NCBI RefSeq assembly: GCF_000828715.1
Contig: NZ_AP014583.1
Span: forward strand, 1,114,001 to 1,178,000
Origin: Winogradskyella sp. PG-2
GTDB lineage: Bacteria; Bacteroidota; Bacteroidia; Flavobacteriales; Flavobacteriaceae
Length of the DNA: 64,000 bases
Direction: 5' to 3'
A program made the position numbers and the translations under genes. Shown one piece after another: positions 16,949 to 26,077 of the stretch (position 1 is the stretch's first letter; each line of letters starts with the position of its first letter). The notes beneath the pieces are model-generated. The model had not been told where the DNA came from. It saw nothing but the letters and a program-made list of their open reading frames with translations, and ran no database searches.

Positions 16949-17941
16949 ATGAAGAAATTAATATTTGGAATAACAACATTGCTTGTTATTTCCTGTAACG
17001 AAAAATCAAAAGAGGAGTTTTCACTAATTGGTACGACAAATGATATTGAGAATGGAACAGTCCTTTATTTAGACAATAAAGAAGTATTAATCGATTCTGT
17101 AGTAATTGAAAATAATTCTTTCGTCTTTAATACTAAATTATCAAAATCACCATTACAAGTAGTTTTGAGAACAAAAAACTTTTCTAATTACCGTTTCTTA
17201 TGGTTAGAAAACAATCCAATGACATTTAATGCAAATCAATCGGATTTTAGAAATGCGATTGTAACTGGTTCTAAAGAAGAAAATTTAAGTCAGGTTTTAA
17301 GCAAAGAGACTGAATTACTTCCAAGAGATGAACGACTAATAAAAGATATGGAATTTGTAAGCAAGAACCCAAATAGTGTTCATAGTGCATATATTCTATC
17401 GGTTTATTCAACAACTTGGGGAAAGGAAAAATCTAAAGAACTTTTTGAGAAGTTTTCATTGAAAAATAAAAATTCTGAATATGGGAAAAGTATTTCAAAA
17501 TATATTCAGTTGAATAAAGATCCCAAGATTGGTGAGAAATATGTAGACTTTGAAATGAAAAACACCAATGGAAAAATAGAAAAACTTTCTGACTTTAATA
17601 ATAAAATTGTTCTATTAGAATTTTGGTCTTCTAATTGTGGCCCTTGCAGAAAAGAAAACCCTAATTTGGTAAAAACCTTTGAAAAATATAACCCAAACGG
17701 TTTTGAGATTTTTGCAGTATCTCAAGACATAAAAAAAGAAAGTTGGTTAAAAGCAATTGAGAAAGACAAATTACCTTGGAATCAAGTTAGTGATTTAAAA
17801 GGTCACGATAATTCAGCATCGTTAATTTATGGAATAAATGGAATTCCTGATAATTTTTTGATTGATGAAAATGGTATTATAATAGCCCGTAATCTAAGAG
17901 GAGAAAAACTTAACGAGAAGTTATCTGAATTATTAAAGTAA
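16949..17941 (+). CDS. TlpA-like thioredoxin-fold lipoprotein
   Basis: A 330-residue lipoprotein (lipobox LLVISC) with an N-terminal DUF4369-like beta domain (EFSLIGTTNDIENGTVLYLDNKE ... VIENNSFVFNTKL, about 25-115) and a C-terminal TlpA/AhpC thioredoxin fold with the redox pair in FWSSNCGPCRKENPNLVKTF near residue 235, and the cis-Pro segment YGINGIPDNFLIDENG. It probably reduces disulfides in periplasmic proteins. It stands 6 nt upstream of a LytS-type kinase, so it is the first gene of a three-gene operon and may be part of what the two-component pair senses. Confidence 0.85.
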   Translation: MKKLIFGITTLLVISCNEKSKEEFSLIGTTNDIENGTVLYLDNKEVLIDSVVIENNSFVFNTKLSKSPLQVVLRTKNFSNYRFLWLENNPMTFNANQSDFRNAIVTGSKEENLSQVLSKETELLPRDERLIKDMEFVSKNPNSVHSAYILSVYSTTWGKEKSKELFEKFSLKNKNSEYGKSISKYIQLNKDPKIGEKYVDFEMKNTNGKIEKLSDFNNKIVLLEFWSSNCGPCRKENPNLVKTFEKYNPNGFEIFAVSQDIKKESWLKAIEKDKLPWNQVSDLKGHDNSASLIYGINGIPDNFLIDENGIIIARNLRGEKLNEKLSELLK

Positions 17942-17947
17942 ATTAAC

Positions 17948-19330
17948 TTGAAAAAGATCATTCTTCAAAGTTTAAAAAAATCTGCGCTATCTAGTTTTTT
18001 AGTTCTTATTGCATTATTACTATTATCTTCTTTGGATGATGATTTTCATACAAATGTAATTACTAATATATTAGACTATTTCGGTTTCTTTTTTACAGGT
18101 TTCTTAATTGGTTTTTTAACTTCTTACAAAATAAAGGCCATTTATTTAGGGATATTTATTTCTGCTATTTTAACTTTTGTAGTTAATTTTGGTTTAAACG
18201 AATTATTCTCAAATTTGCTATTCCCCTATAGAGTAAAAATAGTTGGTGCAGCTTCTATTTTAGCGAGCGTACTTACTTATCTGTTTTCTAGGAGTATAGC
18301 TTCTAGTAAAAAAGTAAAATTAGGCACTGTAGCCTATCCATTTACCAATTCTATATTCTTTTATTTTATAGTATCAACGCTTTATACTATTATTTTTGTT
18401 TGGGCTTTGAGTAGTGAAGCTAGTCCTTACAAGGAATGGTTAAGATTCTTGTACAATATCCTATTTATAGATAGCATAGTTATTTTTATTATCACATTTT
18501 TTCTATTTAGATTTATTTATCAATATGTTGAAAAAAGAGCCATAGCTATTTATAGCTATTATTTTATCATTCTCTCTTACTATTTATTAATCTGTTTTTT
18601 TAAGTATGATAATCTAGGAGAAGGAGCCATGAATATTCGAAATTTAATGTCTTATTTATTAGCTAGAGTTCCATTTATTTTCATGATTATAGCTTCTATT
18701 CAAATAAGCTACTTAATTCAGTACTCTAAAAACGAAAAGAAACAATTAATTCAACAATCCTTTGAGTCACAATTAAACTATCAGCAATTAAAAAATCAAT
18801 TAGCTCCTCATTTTTTGTTTAATAATATTAACGTGCTTACTAGTTTAATTGAAGAAAACCCCTTGAAAGCAATTCGCTTTTCTGAAAACCTATCACATAT
18901 TTATCGTTATTTTTTAGAACAAGAAAAACAAGATGTTGTTTTAGTTAAAAAAGAAGTGGCATTTGTAAAGAGTTATTTAGAATTATTAAAAGACAGGTTT
19001 GAAATTGGTTTTAATTTTTCTATCGCAATTGATGAACAATCAGAAGAAAAGCATATTGTTTCAACAATTTTACAACAAGTTTTAGAAAATATTGTCAAGC
19101 ACAATATCATAAATAAAACTAGTCCTATAGATATAAAAATAACGTCTTCAGACAACTATCTAGTCATTGAAAATAACAAAACCCCAAAATTAAAAACGAT
19201 TCAACATTCTAAAAAAGGAATAAAAAATATTAAAATGAGAATCGCATATTTCACAGATCAAAAAGTGATTATTGATAATAATAAGACACATTATTCCATT
19301 AAATTACCTTTATTAGAATTAGCAGAATGA
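17948..19330 (+). CDS. LytS/YehU-type sensor histidine kinase
   Basis: A 460-residue membrane kinase. Residues 1-265 hold about eight hydrophobic helices and no recognisable periplasmic domain. The kinase part starts at LNYQQLKNQLAPHFLFNNINVLTSLI, where the His near residue 287 in PHFLFN is the phosphorylation site, and continues through RFSENLSHIYRYFLEQEKQDVVLVKKEVAFVKSYLEL. The ATPase part is shortened: QQVLENIVKHNII gives the N-box, and GIKNIKMR the second glycine region. The start is TTG at 17948, 6 nt after the upstream stop; its stop overlaps the regulator start by 4 nt. The signal it senses is unknown. Confidence 0.88.
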   Translation: MKKIILQSLKKSALSSFLVLIALLLLSSLDDDFHTNVITNILDYFGFFFTGFLIGFLTSYKIKAIYLGIFISAILTFVVNFGLNELFSNLLFPYRVKIVGAASILASVLTYLFSRSIASSKKVKLGTVAYPFTNSIFFYFIVSTLYTIIFVWALSSEASPYKEWLRFLYNILFIDSIVIFIITFFLFRFIYQYVEKRAIAIYSYYFIILSYYLLICFFKYDNLGEGAMNIRNLMSYLLARVPFIFMIIASIQISYLIQYSKNEKKQLIQQSFESQLNYQQLKNQLAPHFLFNNINVLTSLIEENPLKAIRFSENLSHIYRYFLEQEKQDVVLVKKEVAFVKSYLELLKDRFEIGFNFSIAIDEQSEEKHIVSTILQQVLENIVKHNIINKTSPIDIKITSSDNYLVIENNKTPKLKTIQHSKKGIKNIKMRIAYFTDQKVIIDNNKTHYSIKLPLLELAE

Positions 19331-20070
19331 CAGCAATTATTATTGAAGACGAATTATCCGCTGCAAGACGATTAGAACGCTTACTAGAAGACTATGAAAT
19401 AGAAGTACTCGTGAAGTTAAACGCTATAGAATCCACTATATCATGGTTTCAAAAAAATGAGTCTCCAGATATTATTTTTCTAGACATTCAACTTTCCGAT
19501 GGACTCTGTTTTGAAATATTTAATCATGTCAAAATCTCATCTAAAATAATATTTGTAACTGCTTTTAGCGATTATAGCATAAAAGCTTTTGATTACAATA
19601 GTATTTCTTATTTACTGAAACCTGTTAATAAAGAAAAATTAAAAGAAGCGCTTGAAAAAGCTCAAAAAGTGCATCAAATAGAGAATGATTTAGAAGAGTT
19701 TAAAAAACTATTAACAAACTATAATCCCATAAATTATAAAGAATCGTTTACAGTTAAAATTGGAAAAAAGATTAAGATTATTAAATCAGAACAAATTTGT
19801 TGTTTTAATAGCTTCCAAAACACCACCTATCTTAGAACGATCGATAGAAATTATATAGTAAATTACTCGTTGACCAATATAGAGGCAGATATAAATCCAG
19901 TAGATTTTTACAGGGTAAATCGCACATTCATAGTTCATAAGAATACAATAGTTGATATTTCTACTTATCGCAATTCGCGTCTAAAACTAACATTAAATAT
20001 ACCTCTAGATCAAGATCTTATTGTAAGCAGAGAAAAAGTAAAGACCTTTAAAAACTGGATCGATGAATAA
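19327..20070 (+). CDS. LytTR-family response regulator
   Basis: A 247-residue regulator with a receiver domain (residues 1-120: acidic pair E7/D8, phospho-acceptor D53 in IIFLDIQ, Lys in SYLLKPVNKEKL) and a C-terminal LytTR DNA-binding domain (about 143-247: FTVKIGKKIKIIKSEQICCFNS, FYRVNRTFIVHKNTIVDI). It overlaps the kinase gene by ATGA and is its cognate partner. LytTR proteins bind pairs of short direct repeats; I did not identify its site. A palindromic terminator follows. Confidence 0.92.
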   Translation: MTAIIIEDELSAARRLERLLEDYEIEVLVKLNAIESTISWFQKNESPDIIFLDIQLSDGLCFEIFNHVKISSKIIFVTAFSDYSIKAFDYNSISYLLKPVNKEKLKEALEKAQKVHQIENDLEEFKKLLTNYNPINYKESFTVKIGKKIKIIKSEQICCFNSFQNTTYLRTIDRNYIVNYSLTNIEADINPVDFYRVNRTFIVHKNTIVDISTYRNSRLKLTLNIPLDQDLIVSREKVKTFKNWIDE

Positions 20071-20081
20071 TCGATTAAACT

Positions 20082-20128
20082 AAAAAAACATCTCTCCCGA
20101 TAGCTATCGGGACTGAGATGCTTTTTTT
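20082..20128. terminator. Terminator containing CCCGATAGCTATCGGG palindrome
   Basis: CCCGATAGCTATCGGG (20096-20111) is a perfect 16-bp palindrome nested inside an outer stem CATCTC / GAGATG flanked by A7 and T7. The A/T flanks allow termination in both directions, for the lytT operon and for nrdA. I recall this palindrome as a frequent element in flavobacterial intergenic regions. Confidence 0.85.
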
Positions 20129-20143
20129 AATCTTTAGAATGAG

Positions 20144-20163
20144 ATTCCTGCTTCCGCAGGAAT
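20144..20163. repeat. ATTCCTGC-TTCC-GCAGGAAT hairpin
   Basis: A perfect 8-bp stem with a 4-nt loop just downstream of the nrdA stop. It resembles short palindromes dispersed in Bacteroidota genomes. No other copy occurs in the parts of the window I checked. Confidence 0.5.
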
Positions 20164-20170
20164 TTATTTG

Positions 20171-21970
20171 TTAGCCTTCACAACTAGCACATTCTTTCTT
20201 TTGCTTAAACTTCTGCGCTGCATTCATACTGTGTTGGTAATACAATGACTTTACACCAAGTTGCCAAGCTGTAACATATAACTTATTAATATCTTTAACT
20301 GGCATATCTGGATGTACCATAATATTTAATGACTGTCCTTGATCGATGTGATTTTGTCTGTTTGCTGCTTGATAAATAATGGTCATTTGGTCAATTTCAG
20401 AATAAGTCTTGAAGACATCTTTTTCAAGTTCTGTTAAACCTTCTAAATGCTGCACAGAACCATCATAATCTCGGATGCTCTTCCAAACGTCAACCGTATC
20501 CATATCTTTTTCTTTAAGCAATGCTTTTAAGAACGGATTTTTAATTGTCGTTTTTATTTTAGCAATATCCTTAACATAACTATTAGACCAGATTGGCTCA
20601 ATACCTTGCGATACTTGGCCTAAGATAAATGCAGAAGATGTGGTTGGTGCCACAGCATTTAATGTTGCATTACGTCTTCCGTAACCTTTCATTACTTCTG
20701 GCTCACCAAATTTTTCCGCTAATTCTTTTGACGCTTTAACCGACTTTTCTTTAATCGTCTTAAAGATTTCACTATTAAGGTTAAATGCTTCAGCACTATC
20801 AAACGGTAACATTTTAGATTGTAATAATGAGTGCCATCCTAAAGCTCCCATTCCTAGAGCTCTGTTTTCTTTAGCGAAGTTATACGCCTTCTCCATAAAC
20901 ATAAACGTTTGCCTATCATCTCTATCTGGAGAGTCTCTATAAACCTCAAGCTTTGTTACAAATTCTTCTAAAACAGCATCTAAGAAATAGATCATAGTTT
21001 CAACAGCATCTGTATTCTTCCATTTATCATAGTGTAATAAGTTGATTGAAGACAATACACATACAAAAGACCATCTGTCGTTTGTTGGTAACATAATCTC
21101 AGAACACAAGTTACTTGCGTAAATCTCATGTTTATTTTCTTGATATACTTCTGGTGCAGTATTGTTAGCATTATCCTTAAAGAAGATGTAAGGATATCCT
21201 ATTTCACCTCTTCGCTGTAAAACTTTTGCCCAAATTGCTCTTTTTTCAGTATCACCATCGATCATTTCTTGCATCCACTCATTGCCAACAGTAACTCCAT
21301 GTGTTAACTCTTGTATTGGATTACCTTCTGTACCGATTTCTAAAAATTCGTTTATATCATTATGTTCTATTGGTAGGTATGGGGAAAAACGACCTCGTCT
21401 TACAGACCCTTGACTTACTACATCAACCATTTTTTCAAACAATTGCATAATGTGTACAGCTCCTGAAGATTCGCCATTATTTTTAACTGGTGCACCTCTA
21501 TGACGTAATTTACCAAAGTAACCAGAAGTACCTCCTCCTAATTTAGACATCATTCCAACTTCCGACTGTGTGTAGAGAATATCACCCATATCGTCAGAAA
21601 TGTGTGAACCGAAACAACTAATAGGTAAACCACGCTTTTTCCCAAAGTTAGACCACACTGGCGATGCTAATGAATAAAAACCTTCTGCCATGTAGCCATA
21701 GAACTTATCTGCAAAACCAGGCATACCTAGTATTTTCTCTGCATTATTGGCTATTTCTCTAATTCTTGCTTCTGGTGTTGTACCTTCAGTTAAGTAACCA
21801 GATGCTAAAAATTTGCGACTATGGTCTGTTAACCACTTTATTTCTGGTTCGGTATTGGCCTCTTTAATGGCTTCTTTTCTGGCTTTAATTAATTCATCGT
21901 GAGGTGAAGTTTTTGTAGTTTGAGGGTTTGCTACTTTGTTTTCAAGGTCTAAGTTAGTGTTGTCGTTCAT
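20171..21970 (-). CDS. nrdA: Class I ribonucleotide reductase catalytic subunit without ATP-cone
   Basis: Reduces ribonucleoside diphosphates to deoxy forms. At 599 residues it is well short of E. coli NrdA (761) because it lacks the N-terminal ATP-cone. The catalytic set is complete: LPISCFGS (first redox Cys), SNLCSEIMLPT (thiyl-radical Cys with Asn and Glu), SFVCVLSS (second redox Cys), the radical-transfer Tyr pair in SLYYQHS and the C-terminal CASC relay pair. It lies 3 nt downstream of nrdB on the same strand. The missing activity-control domain is supplied by NrdB. Confidence 0.95.
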   Translation of the reverse strand: MNDNTNLDLENKVANPQTTKTSPHDELIKARKEAIKEANTEPEIKWLTDHSRKFLASGYLTEGTTPEARIREIANNAEKILGMPGFADKFYGYMAEGFYSLASPVWSNFGKKRGLPISCFGSHISDDMGDILYTQSEVGMMSKLGGGTSGYFGKLRHRGAPVKNNGESSGAVHIMQLFEKMVDVVSQGSVRRGRFSPYLPIEHNDINEFLEIGTEGNPIQELTHGVTVGNEWMQEMIDGDTEKRAIWAKVLQRRGEIGYPYIFFKDNANNTAPEVYQENKHEIYASNLCSEIMLPTNDRWSFVCVLSSINLLHYDKWKNTDAVETMIYFLDAVLEEFVTKLEVYRDSPDRDDRQTFMFMEKAYNFAKENRALGMGALGWHSLLQSKMLPFDSAEAFNLNSEIFKTIKEKSVKASKELAEKFGEPEVMKGYGRRNATLNAVAPTTSSAFILGQVSQGIEPIWSNSYVKDIAKIKTTIKNPFLKALLKEKDMDTVDVWKSIRDYDGSVQHLEGLTELEKDVFKTYSEIDQMTIIYQAANRQNHIDQGQSLNIMVHPDMPVKDINKLYVTAWQLGVKSLYYQHSMNAAQKFKQKKECASCEG

Positions 21971-21973
21971 GGT

Positions 21974-23263
21974 TTAAAATAAGTCGTCGCTAGTTATACT
22001 TTTAGTTCGTTTGCTGTAATTTATAGAGCGTTTTACAAAGAAATCACCGTGTTTAGTGCCAATGATTTCATCATCAAACCATTCGGTTTGCTCTAGTAAA
22101 CTATCATCGACATCAAATACTTTATCTATGCCGATACTTTCAAGGGAATTATTAAATCTTTGTTTTATAAATTCATTAATCACGTTTTTCGGAAGGAAGT
22201 CTAGCTCACCTGCCTCAAAAATCCAGTCAATGATTCTGCTTTCAGATTCGAAAGCTTCTTCACACATTACTTTTACTATTGTATTGTGCTCTTCACCAAA
22301 CCATGTTGGGTTTTCATCTTTTATTATTCTGATAATATCTATTCCAAAATCGCCATGAATCTGTTCTTCTTTAGATGTAGCTTCAACAACATTAGAAATA
22401 CCTTTAAGCATATTCTTGTGCTTGTTAAACGCCATTATAATTAAGAATTGAGAAAATAAAGACACATGCTCAATGAAGAGTGAGAATAACAAAATAGATT
22501 CTGCATATTCTTTGTTATCATCACTTTTTGCATTTTTTAAAGCCGTTTCTAAATAATGAACACGTCTCATTATTACAGGATTTTTCTTTAATCTCTTAAA
22601 TTCATTATTAAGACCAAGGATTTCTAATAGATGTGAATATGCATCGTGATGACGCACTTCACTTTCTGCAAATGTCGCTCCTACTGATCCTATCTCTGGT
22701 TTAGGCATTTTACTATAAATGTCTCCCCAAAATGATTTTACAGCAACCTCAATTTGCGAAATAGCTAACATTGTGTTTTTAATGGCATTTTGCTCTACAA
22801 TTGTTAGTCTGGTTTTAAAATCTTGAATGTCACTTGTGAAATTAAACTCAGAATGAATCCAATACGAATGTCTAATGGCATCCACATATTCGTTAAGTGC
22901 AGGATACTCATAAGGTTTTAGATTAATACGCTTTTCAAAAATATTGGTTTTCCTACTTCTGGCTTGCTCATCTCTATATAAGATATATGCTTTGGCAACA
23001 TCTAAAAATTGGCTGTCCATCAGTTTAAGCTCTACCAAATCTTGAACTTCCTCTACAGTTGGCACATATCTGTAATCTTTGGCTCTTCTATTTAATAACT
23101 CATGGAATACGCTTACTGCAATTGTATTTGCATCTGCTTTTGTACCATTTCCAACAGACATCATTGCTTTTTCAATAGCATTAGAAATTTTATTTAAAAC
23201 AAATGGACTTGTTTCATAGTCTCTTTTTATAATCTCGGTAATCTCTAGTTGTGTCGTTTCCAT
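21974..23263 (-). CDS. nrdB: Ribonucleotide reductase radical subunit with N-terminal ATP-cone
   Basis: A 429-residue NrdB. Residues 1-95 form an ATP-cone (IIKRDYETSPFVLNKISNAIEKAM ... YRYVPTVEEVQDLVELKLM), the dATP/ATP switch usually found on NrdA. The ferritin-like domain follows, with metal ligands in QIEVAVKSFW, SEVRHHDAYSHLL, LFIEHVSLF and SKEEQIHGDFG. A Tyr is kept at the usual radical position (HHDAYSH). The arrangement matches the Leeuwenhoekiella-type NrdB, reported to use a high-valent dimanganese centre and to switch off by ATP-cone-driven oligomerisation. The metal here is inferred from that family, not seen. Confidence 0.95.
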   Translation of the reverse strand: METTQLEITEIIKRDYETSPFVLNKISNAIEKAMMSVGNGTKADANTIAVSVFHELLNRRAKDYRYVPTVEEVQDLVELKLMDSQFLDVAKAYILYRDEQARSRKTNIFEKRINLKPYEYPALNEYVDAIRHSYWIHSEFNFTSDIQDFKTRLTIVEQNAIKNTMLAISQIEVAVKSFWGDIYSKMPKPEIGSVGATFAESEVRHHDAYSHLLEILGLNNEFKRLKKNPVIMRRVHYLETALKNAKSDDNKEYAESILLFSLFIEHVSLFSQFLIIMAFNKHKNMLKGISNVVEATSKEEQIHGDFGIDIIRIIKDENPTWFGEEHNTIVKVMCEEAFESESRIIDWIFEAGELDFLPKNVINEFIKQRFNNSLESIGIDKVFDVDDSLLEQTEWFDDEIIGTKHGDFFVKRSINYSKRTKSITSDDLF

Positions 23264-24088
23264 AGTTTGTCTTAAATTTTGAGGCTAAAAATTCTGCGGA
23301 ATAATAGTATCATTACCCCAAATTCAGTTAGCAAATGCTGTATTTTTGTGTTAATTTTTTCCTATTAGAGGAATAAAAAAGGCTTGAAAATTTCAAAAAC
23401 AGAGATTTTTATAAAAAGGCTAAAAACCGCTACTAATTTCTGTTTTTTACTTTGGCCTTAACAAAGATTGATAATTGTACTTAAAATTAAAAGGCATTCG
23501 GATAAACGTTGTCAACAAGTTTTTAACAAACTAAGGTATCGCCTATAAAACCTAACGTTTTAATAAAAAATACTTTATAATACTGAATATCAATTGCTTA
23601 CAAGTAAAGGTTGATTTTTTATTTGTAAGTTTTATCGTGTTAAAAGTATTACTAGTAGCTGTGTTTATAGGTGGTTGAATTTAATTTAAATCATAAAACA
23701 AAAAAGAGCGCTTTAAAAATAACACTCTTTTTTTCCCTAATAACTAAGTAATGAAAAAGCAACCCTTAATTGCTTTGTAACAAATTAACACTTAAATAAA
23801 ATTGAAAATTTTAATCCAACCTCAAATTCACTTGTTAATTATATTTAACCTATCAGAAAGAATCCCTACTTTCTTCTGAACTTATAATTGGTCGTTAGCT
23901 TAAATATCATTAAAATCCATTTCGTTCAATGAGCATAATGTATAATTGGTGAGAAAATATGTATAAATGGATAAGTACATTCTTAAATACCTATTTGTAA
24001 CTTATTACACATAAAAACTTACATGATATACATAAAAGATATAAGCATACCTATATATGTATATCTTTGAAAGTGTAGAATTTTAATT
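23264..24088. other. Long intergenic region with no recognisable gene
   Basis: About 825 nt of AT-rich sequence between nrdB and a gene relic. I see no coding frame of note, no tRNA and no repeat array. It contains two hairpins with no gene to serve: CTTACAAGTAAA / TTTATTTGTAAG at 23597-23629 (12-bp stem with one G-T pair) and AAAAAGAG / CTCTTTTT at 23701-23732. They may be leftovers of lost genes. The nrdB promoter must lie near 23270-23340, but I could not place it with confidence. Confidence 0.6.
24062..24069 (+). promoter_or_regulatory. -7 promoter box upstream of the chimeric relic
   Basis: TATCTTTG is an exact match to the Bacteroidota -7 consensus TAnnTTTG, 20 nt before the relic's ATG. 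It presumably drove the lost response-regulator gene. Confidence 0.5.
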
Positions 24089-24345
24089 ATGTTAAAAGCA
24101 GTCATAGTAGATGATGAACCAAAAGCAATAAAGCAAAAGACTTACAATTAGCCAAACTCAAATATCTAAAAACTACAGATGATACTTTATTATAAGCACC
24201 TTTTTATTGGGCAGGCTTTATAATAAATGGTAATAATAATGCTATTACTTCTTCTGGTTTAAACAATAGTTACTTAATATGGTTTATAATAGCACTAATT
24301 ATTATCCTAGTGATTATGTTTTATAGAAATAGGCTTCGTTCTTAA
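24089..24345 (+). pseudogene. Chimeric relic: LytTR regulator start fused to CHAT-protein tail
   Basis: The ATG at 24089 encodes MLKAVIVDDEPKAI, the standard start of a LytTR-type response regulator, and stops six codons later. From the join onward another frame reads KAKDLQLAKLKYLKTTDD, an in-frame TAA at 24193-24195, then APFYWAGFIINGN and a C-terminal membrane segment ending FYRNRLRS. That second part aligns by eye with the C-terminus of the TPR-CHAT protein at 28516-31284 (AAKLNYLNTTEDNDLAHPYYWAGFVLSGD plus a TM helix). A deletion has therefore joined the 5' end of a regulator gene to the 3' end of a second CHAT gene, and the product has decayed. Confidence 0.75.
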
Positions 24346-24367
24346 ACATAAGTACTCTATGCTGTAA

Positions 24368-26035
24368 TTAATATTTTATAAATCTTTTACTTTGAATTGT
24401 TTCATTAGTATGTATTTTGAGAATATATTGACCTACAGGAAAGTTAGTGACATCAATATTTGATCTATCTACCATTCCTAATTTCTGTCCTAAATAATTA
24501 TAAATCTCAACCTTAGTAATTACGGTATTACTAGCAATTTTCAGTATATCCTTTGTCGGGTTAGGGTAGATGTTTAGTTCTATTGAGTTCTCTAATTCGT
24601 TCAAAGAAAGTGTTGTATCTGTTAAACTGGTTAGCTCACTTCCGTTAGCAGAACTAAAACCTTCAAGCCAAAGTTGATTATTAAATTGTATCAGTGAACC
24701 AGACTGTACTAATAAAATACTACTATTTACACCATTTATATCAGTCAAAATTTCTGTTCCAGATGGTGTGCCATCAGTAACCCAAAGTTGTTGGAAATTA
24801 AAATAAAACAGGTTTCCATTGTATTCTATTGCTCTAGTAAATTGAAACGATTCTCCTGTGTCTGTTACAGAAACAATCTCTATTGTACCTGCTTCTGTAC
24901 CATCTGTCTTCCAAAGACCAAATTCACCATTTGCGCCATCATTAGCTGTAAAGTACAGTTCATTATTAAATGTGGTAAACTTTGGTAAGTTTAAGCCACT
25001 ACCTTCAACACTACTTGGAACTGTTGTATTAATATTTTTTACTAAATTAGCTACTGTGCCATCGGTTTTCCATAGCTCATCTCCTATTATAGTATTAGAA
25101 ACTGCATCGTAACTACGTGCTGAGAAAAACATTTCATTATTAAAAATGAAAAAATCATTAGAGCCACTACCCAAACCAAAAAATGGATTTAAATCATTTG
25201 GAAAAATATCATATTTAATTTGCGTACCAGAAAAAGTCCCATCAGTGGTCCAGATTTCATTACCTGTAGCACTCTCTGTAGCCGTAAAAAATAACTGATT
25301 ATCAAATACTATTAAGTTTGAAATTGGATCAGTAAAACTTCCTCTAACTAGAACTGTACCAGCAGTTGTGCCATCTGTTTTCCATAATTCAAAAGTGCTT
25401 GATCGATTTACTGTAAAGTATAATTCATTATTAAACACTACTCCTAAATATGATTTACCATTATTGCTTATAAAATCAGGTGAGCCTGTTTGAGCATCCT
25501 CAAAATTCTTAACCGTAATGGTTCCTGCCTCTGTACCATCTGTTTTCCATAATTCTATTGAGGAATTTGTCCGCCCTCTGAAATATAATTCATTGCTAAA
25601 TTCTACAAAAAGCTCTAGGTCGTTATTTGTATTAAAGTCCATTCCGCTAGAACTTCCTGGTCTAATATCTTTTAATAATATAGTACCTCCTTCTGTACCA
25701 TCTGTTTTATAGAGCTCTGTACCTAAACCAGATACAAATGCTGTGAAAATTAAATCTCCATTGAATACTGTTAAAGATTCTGGCGAATAACCTGCACCAC
25801 CATTTAAATTTGGTGCCACTTGGACTGTCCCAGACTGTGTACCATCCGTTTTGTATAATTTTTTAAATGAAGGTGTAAGATCAAAAGCCTGAAAATATAG
25901 TTCCCCATTAAATTCAGTTAAGTATTTTGCTGTACCACCATTACTTCCAGACCAAATATCTATTTGTTCAAAATTATACTGTGCATAAGCAAGGCTTCCT
26001 AAAAAAAGAAAGGCAAAAAGTAGGTGTGATTTCAT
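24368..26035 (-). CDS. Secreted ELWxxDGT-repeat protein with T9SS tail
   Basis: A 555-residue exported protein: signal peptide (MKSHLLFAFLFLGSLAYAQ), then eight repeats built on (E/K)L(W/Y)KTDGTxxGT, each 45-60 residues apart and each preceded by a FNNELYFTA-like strand, giving a beta-propeller-like pattern. The C-terminus is a type IX sorting domain (IELNIYPNPTKDILKI ... IQSKRFIKY). It is probably surface-attached or released. Repeat proteins of this kind are common in marine Bacteroidota; function unknown, perhaps adhesion or carbohydrate binding. It is the last gene of a three-gene leftward run with the two small secreted proteins. Confidence 0.88.
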   Translation of the reverse strand: MKSHLLFAFLFLGSLAYAQYNFEQIDIWSGSNGGTAKYLTEFNGELYFQAFDLTPSFKKLYKTDGTQSGTVQVAPNLNGGAGYSPESLTVFNGDLIFTAFVSGLGTELYKTDGTEGGTILLKDIRPGSSSGMDFNTNNDLELFVEFSNELYFRGRTNSSIELWKTDGTEAGTITVKNFEDAQTGSPDFISNNGKSYLGVVFNNELYFTVNRSSTFELWKTDGTTAGTVLVRGSFTDPISNLIVFDNQLFFTATESATGNEIWTTDGTFSGTQIKYDIFPNDLNPFFGLGSGSNDFFIFNNEMFFSARSYDAVSNTIIGDELWKTDGTVANLVKNINTTVPSSVEGSGLNLPKFTTFNNELYFTANDGANGEFGLWKTDGTEAGTIEIVSVTDTGESFQFTRAIEYNGNLFYFNFQQLWVTDGTPSGTEILTDINGVNSSILLVQSGSLIQFNNQLWLEGFSSANGSELTSLTDTTLSLNELENSIELNIYPNPTKDILKIASNTVITKVEIYNYLGQKLGMVDRSNIDVTNFPVGQYILKIHTNETIQSKRFIKY

Positions 26036-26077
26036 GAGATATTGTTTTTTGGTTAATATGTAATTATTTCTATTTGG

